A stretch of DNA of 64,000 nucleotides from Bolinopsis microptera (taxonomy: Eukaryota; Ctenophora; Tentaculata; Lobata; Bolinopsidae). Location: the NCBI RefSeq assembly GCF_026151205.1, contig NC_087074.1, positions 13,249,182 through 13,313,181 of the forward strand, written 5' to 3'. The notes beneath the pieces are model-generated. The model saw nothing but the letters and a program-made list of their open reading frames with translations, was not told the origin of the DNA and searched no databases. The position numbers were made by a program, and so were the translations under genes. This document shows positions 12,301 through 64,000 of this stretch, in pieces; the stretch's first letter is position 1; each line of letters opens with the position of its first letter.

Positions 12301-13522
12301 CTCAGTTTTGAAAATCACTGCATGTGTCATTGGTAGTCTGTCTATCCTGATGAATGCTGTTAATATTTACAGAGTGGGTAAAGAGTTGGACAGGATCAAG
12401 TGGTTTAGGAGCGCGCTGACCAAAGAGTTGATTATATTAATTGCTGTCGGAGATTTAATTATGGGATGTTATTTAGCTACCATCACCTTTATTGAAATTT
12501 CGAACGGAGACAACTATTGCAAGACAAAATATTTGTGGATGTCAAGTAAACTATGTGCACTGCTAGGGGTTATGAGTTCTTGTGGCTCTGAAATGTCAAT
12601 CTTTGCTATGACAGCTCTGGCAATATTCAGAGTTTTAACCGTCAAATCAAACAGAGTGGCTAAAGAGAGTAGATTCTCTGATTTAGCAAAATCAAAACTA
12701 CGTTTGTCAGCATGTTTCATTTTAGGGACGTCAGTTACTGTCGCTGTCCTGCCACTATTCAGCCAATTTGAGGATTTCTTTGTCACAAGTTTATACTACC
12801 ATGAAAACCCTATATTTATCGGGAAGATCACAAAAGAACGTCACATGAAACTATTCAAATCTTACTACGGAAAGATTGAAAATGGAACATATCTGTCGTG
12901 GCAAGAGATACGGAAGTTAGTTGGGACTATGTTTACAGAAAGATACGGCGGGGTGGTTGGCTCGAGTATTCATTACTATGGGAGTGACGGAGTCTGTGTT
13001 TCCAAGTACCTCGTCACCCCTAAAGATCCACAGAGTGTGTTTACTCTCAGCATACTTTTAGTAAACTTTATCTGTTTTTTTATCATGTGTATCTGCTACA
13101 TCAGTATCAAAATTCATACGAACCGAAGGAAGGTATCAACTTCAACACCAATTCCAAACAAAATTGATAAGGTGGCTAAAAGGAGAAAGATGAATTTGGG
13201 AGTGAAAATTGGGGCAATAATTGGAACTGATTTTTTAACTTGGATACTTTTTATCATTATCTGTTTGCTGCACTACGCGAGGCTAATAGACGCTAAACCA
13301 TTTTATCCCTTCTTTTCGGTAGTGATTCTCCCGATAAACTCATTGATAAACCCCCTGCTGTACGACAGTAAAATAATGGACAGTGTGGTTGAGTATTCTA
13401 CCCTCGTATTCGAGAGCTTTAAGCGCTGTATTAAGGGGAAAGAGACAGGGTACAAAGAGAAAAGTGTTACGTGTAACAGTAACACTGTTTTCTCGACAGA
13501 AATACTAGACACTTCTGCTTAA
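9357..13522 (+). CDS. LDLa-domain class A GPCR, copy 1 (two exons, 671 aa)
   Basis: Exon 1 (9357-9399) encodes the signal peptide MLLSTVLYLLIFAT. Exon 2 (11550-13522) joins in phase and encodes the rest, ending in TAA. After a Cys-rich N-terminal region with a degenerate LDLa-like stretch come two LDL-receptor class A modules (about residues 175-218, with CEDGSDERNC, and 220-253, ending DFSDEC). Seven hydrophobic helices follow from about residue 267. TM7 has NSLINPLLYDSK, the NPxxY motif. The DRY-like position is IFRV, lacking the usual acidic residue. LDLa modules directly before a rhodopsin-type 7TM recall relaxin-family or GRL101-like receptors, but no leucine-rich repeats are present. 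It should act at the plasma membrane; the ligand is unknown. The start was chosen because the same signal exon is conserved in the paralogue at 21794. Its 2.15 kb intron carries repeats absent from the paralogue. Confidence 0.9.
10970..11475. mobile_element. 506 bp element with ~150 bp terminal inverted repeats, in the GPCR copy 1 intron
   Basis: The left arm (10970-11122, starting ATTTGACCAAAACCCATAAT) is almost perfectly repeated in reverse complement at 11323-11475. The central 200 bp is unique and non-coding. The paralogous intron at 21840-21955 lacks it, so it inserted after the gene duplication or was lost from the other copy. No clear target-site duplication was found. Confidence 0.8.
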
Positions 13523-13560
13523 TCGTTATTATATTTTGATAAAAATGTTTCAAACATGAA

Positions 13561-14240
13561 CAATAATTTTTATAACTTTATTTCTAAGTTCCTATAATTC
13601 CTATATTGGCATTGCCTATCTATAAGGGCTTCAGCCTTTAAGTTTAACTTGAGTTGATGAGCACTATGAACAGTTGAGTTCATGACAAAATGTGTTATAG
13701 TCGTGTTGAATCAGAATGATAATTAAAATCTGATAATTATTGTTTAATATGTTCCTTTTTGAAACGGCTTTAATCATAGACGCTGGAGTTGTACCACCAT
13801 TGGATTTAGATTTTGTCCTTCACCATAATTACTTACATTCTACGAATTTTGATTGATTAAATTTTGCTTTTGTTACAATCTTTACGTTTGAGTTAATAAA
13901 TTATGATGATTATATACATTTTGCTTATCTAAAATCTTAAAATGTTTTACAGGCACTAAAGATGCAGTTTAGTTACGAAGGATTCAAGCCTTACTGAGTT
14001 ACATTGTGTGTTTCCCTTCGTGTCCAAATGCAATATAATTTTTTAGCTTTATTTCTCAGTTCCTATAGTTCCTATTAGTATTACCTATCTATTAGGGCTT
14101 TACTTTTAGCATTAACCTTGACTTTGAGTTGATCATGATGAACAGTTGAATTGGTAAAATGTGTAACCTTGATGGATGATAAATGTTTAATGTATCTAAG
14201 AATGATACTTTTAATCTTAAAATCCTATAATTATTGTATC
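13561..14240 (+). repeat. Duplicated 3' flank of GPCR copy 1
   Basis: Segments at about 13565-13790 and 14040-14240 share TTTATTTCTNAGTTCCTATA, CCTATCTAT.AGGGCTT and a TTGAGTTGAT..ATGAACAGTTGA block. The flank of GPCR copy 2 (about 24495-24715) matches these too. No gene is seen in 13523-15310, which is AT-rich. A GC-rich hairpin segment at 14238-14330 matches one at 6757-6850. Confidence 0.5.
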
Positions 14241-14330
14241 ACGTCGTGACCTCCATTGTCGTTTCACTAGACGTATCGTGGCCACGACACAGCCACGCAC
14301 TCGTGCGCGGCAGGTCTGCAACGTATGAAG
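14238..14330. repeat. GC-rich hairpin repeat, related copy at 6757-6850
   Basis: Both copies start GTATCACG.CGTGACC.CCA, carry a GCGCAC..GTGCGCGGC hairpin and end CAACGTATGA. The other copy sits inside the third Helitron unit of the 5859-7299 array, so this is an independent mobile or captured segment. Confidence 0.5.
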
Positions 14331-15310
14331 AGTGTTGACTAATGCTCCACATTGTTATAATATTCACACCTCGATATTTTCTTTTCTTTACACTTAATTG
14401 CTGTCAATCAAGTTTGAAAAGATTTTTGATAAATTGGTCGAGATGAAGGTATTTGTGGAAGGATCGACTAAATTTATTAAGATATGAACAAATAAAAATA
14501 TGCTAAATTTAAAAGTATTGTTAATATCAATAATTAACACACATGATCGACAAATAAAACATACTAATTCATTAATCAACATCATGATGTTACAACTTAA
14601 CCGTTTATAAACCATAAACACCGTGAAATAATCAAGGTCAAACATATTATTATTAGCAAAAATCGTCTAAAAACAAGAGTCGTAATATTCATTACCGTAT
14701 TGATCGTCTTAATCTTACTTCTTATTCGCATTATGATACAGTCAATAAAGTTTCATATACTTTATGTTTTGTTACAGTGAGATTGAGCTGTATCACTTGT
14801 TGTATCACTTGTTTTTTAAATTCAGAGGCAACAAATATTGGGCTGTGATGCGAAAGATTAGCGTACAAACGTTTTGTCAGACTTGAATAGCATATTATAT
14901 TACAGCTTCAAATAATAAATTATCGACTGTTAGTTCATCGCCCTGTTTGATCCGAATGCAATTAGAAATTAAAAGTTAAAATTATTCAACGAGCTGGGAT
15001 GTTAATTTATAAAGATAAACGACAGATAAGAATAATCACTCTATCTATTAGAAGTCTAAGAGAGCAGCCTGAGAGAGCCACTATCACTGCCAACCACTAC
15101 AAGTTTATTTAGTGGGGATACCGTCATTGCGCTCACTCCTCCCCTGAAAATAGAGTTTAAAGTAAATGAAGAATATAATAATTAGAATGAGTTTAAAGTA
15201 ATACATTTTCACTGATATAACATTTACACCTAAGTTGAGATATTCCAGTTAAAAAGCCCCGATCATGTAATCAATCACAACAAATAGAAGAAAAATAGGG
15301 CTAAGCTAAA

Positions 15311-63714
<48,404 letters not shown>

Positions 63715-64000
63715 CTAGGAGAGAATCTAGTTATGTGCAATGATGTGAAATTTGAAAAATAGCAGAGTAATTTTAGTTTCCCATCAGGGATCTGGGTAAT
63801 CCCAATCGCCTGGGTAATACCAATCGCATAGTTACTACTTCCGCATTTCTGCATATTCTTATAATTTATAATTCATTTGTGATAACTAAATATTACGTTA
63901 CGAGCTATGTTGTTTTAATAAGACATAAAATACAGAAAGCTAGATAAGTAGATATGCGCAAGAAGATTAAAACATGCTAAAAACATGAATGTTAATTGAC

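Overview
The window is animal (metazoan) nuclear DNA. It has spliced genes with GT-AG introns, class A GPCRs, LDL-receptor class A, kringle and BEACH/WD40 proteins, non-LTR retrotransposons, Helitrons, a piggyBac relative, many small inverted-repeat elements and very long simple repeats. It is AT-rich. The species cannot be fixed from the sequence. The density of genes nested inside introns would suit a marine non-bilaterian such as a ctenophore or cnidarian, but this is inference only.

The organising feature is one long minus-strand gene, the WDR81 orthologue (BEACH plus WD40). I could follow it through 32 phase-consistent exons from 63714 down to a stop codon at 15311. The exons sum to 5232 nt, or 1743 codons plus stop, and more 5' exons may lie beyond the window. 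Its introns carry other genes: an LDLa-GPCR (21794-23943, +), an unrecognised protein rich in PKA-type motifs (27981-29492, +), an intronless secreted protein of PCSK9-C-like repeats (31911-34124, -), an intronless two-kringle secreted protein (41506-42078, +), a second type of GPCR (45795-47111, +), a possible Cys-rich exon (53470-53829, -) and a piggyBac-derived gene lacking its catalytic core (57377-59058, +).

Layout. 1-790: last exons of an unrecognised plus-strand gene. 2.8-3.7 kb: minus-strand multi-pass membrane protein. 3.7-9.3 kb: repeats, including a four-unit Helitron array. 9.36-13.5 kb: first LDLa-GPCR copy, with a 506 bp inverted-repeat element in its intron. 15.3-17.6 kb: WDR81 WD40 exons. 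18.5-21.4 kb: a 40 bp-TIR element, a 54 bp satellite and a 620 bp CA repeat. 21.8-24.7 kb: second LDLa-GPCR copy. 24.8-30.6 kb: WDR81 middle exons and the PKA-motif gene. 30.6-47.7 kb: one 17 kb WDR81 intron holding three genes, LINE and Helitron remains and a 33 bp satellite. 47.7-63.7 kb: N-terminal half of WDR81 (pseudokinase-like and BEACH parts) interrupted by repeats, the piggyBac derivative and a foldback element with another element inside it.

The nested genes appear functionally unrelated to WDR81. The two LDLa-GPCRs are recent duplicates, one inside WDR81 and one just beyond its 3' end in convergent orientation. No bacterial operon, CRISPR array or rRNA gene was seen, and no convincing tRNA.
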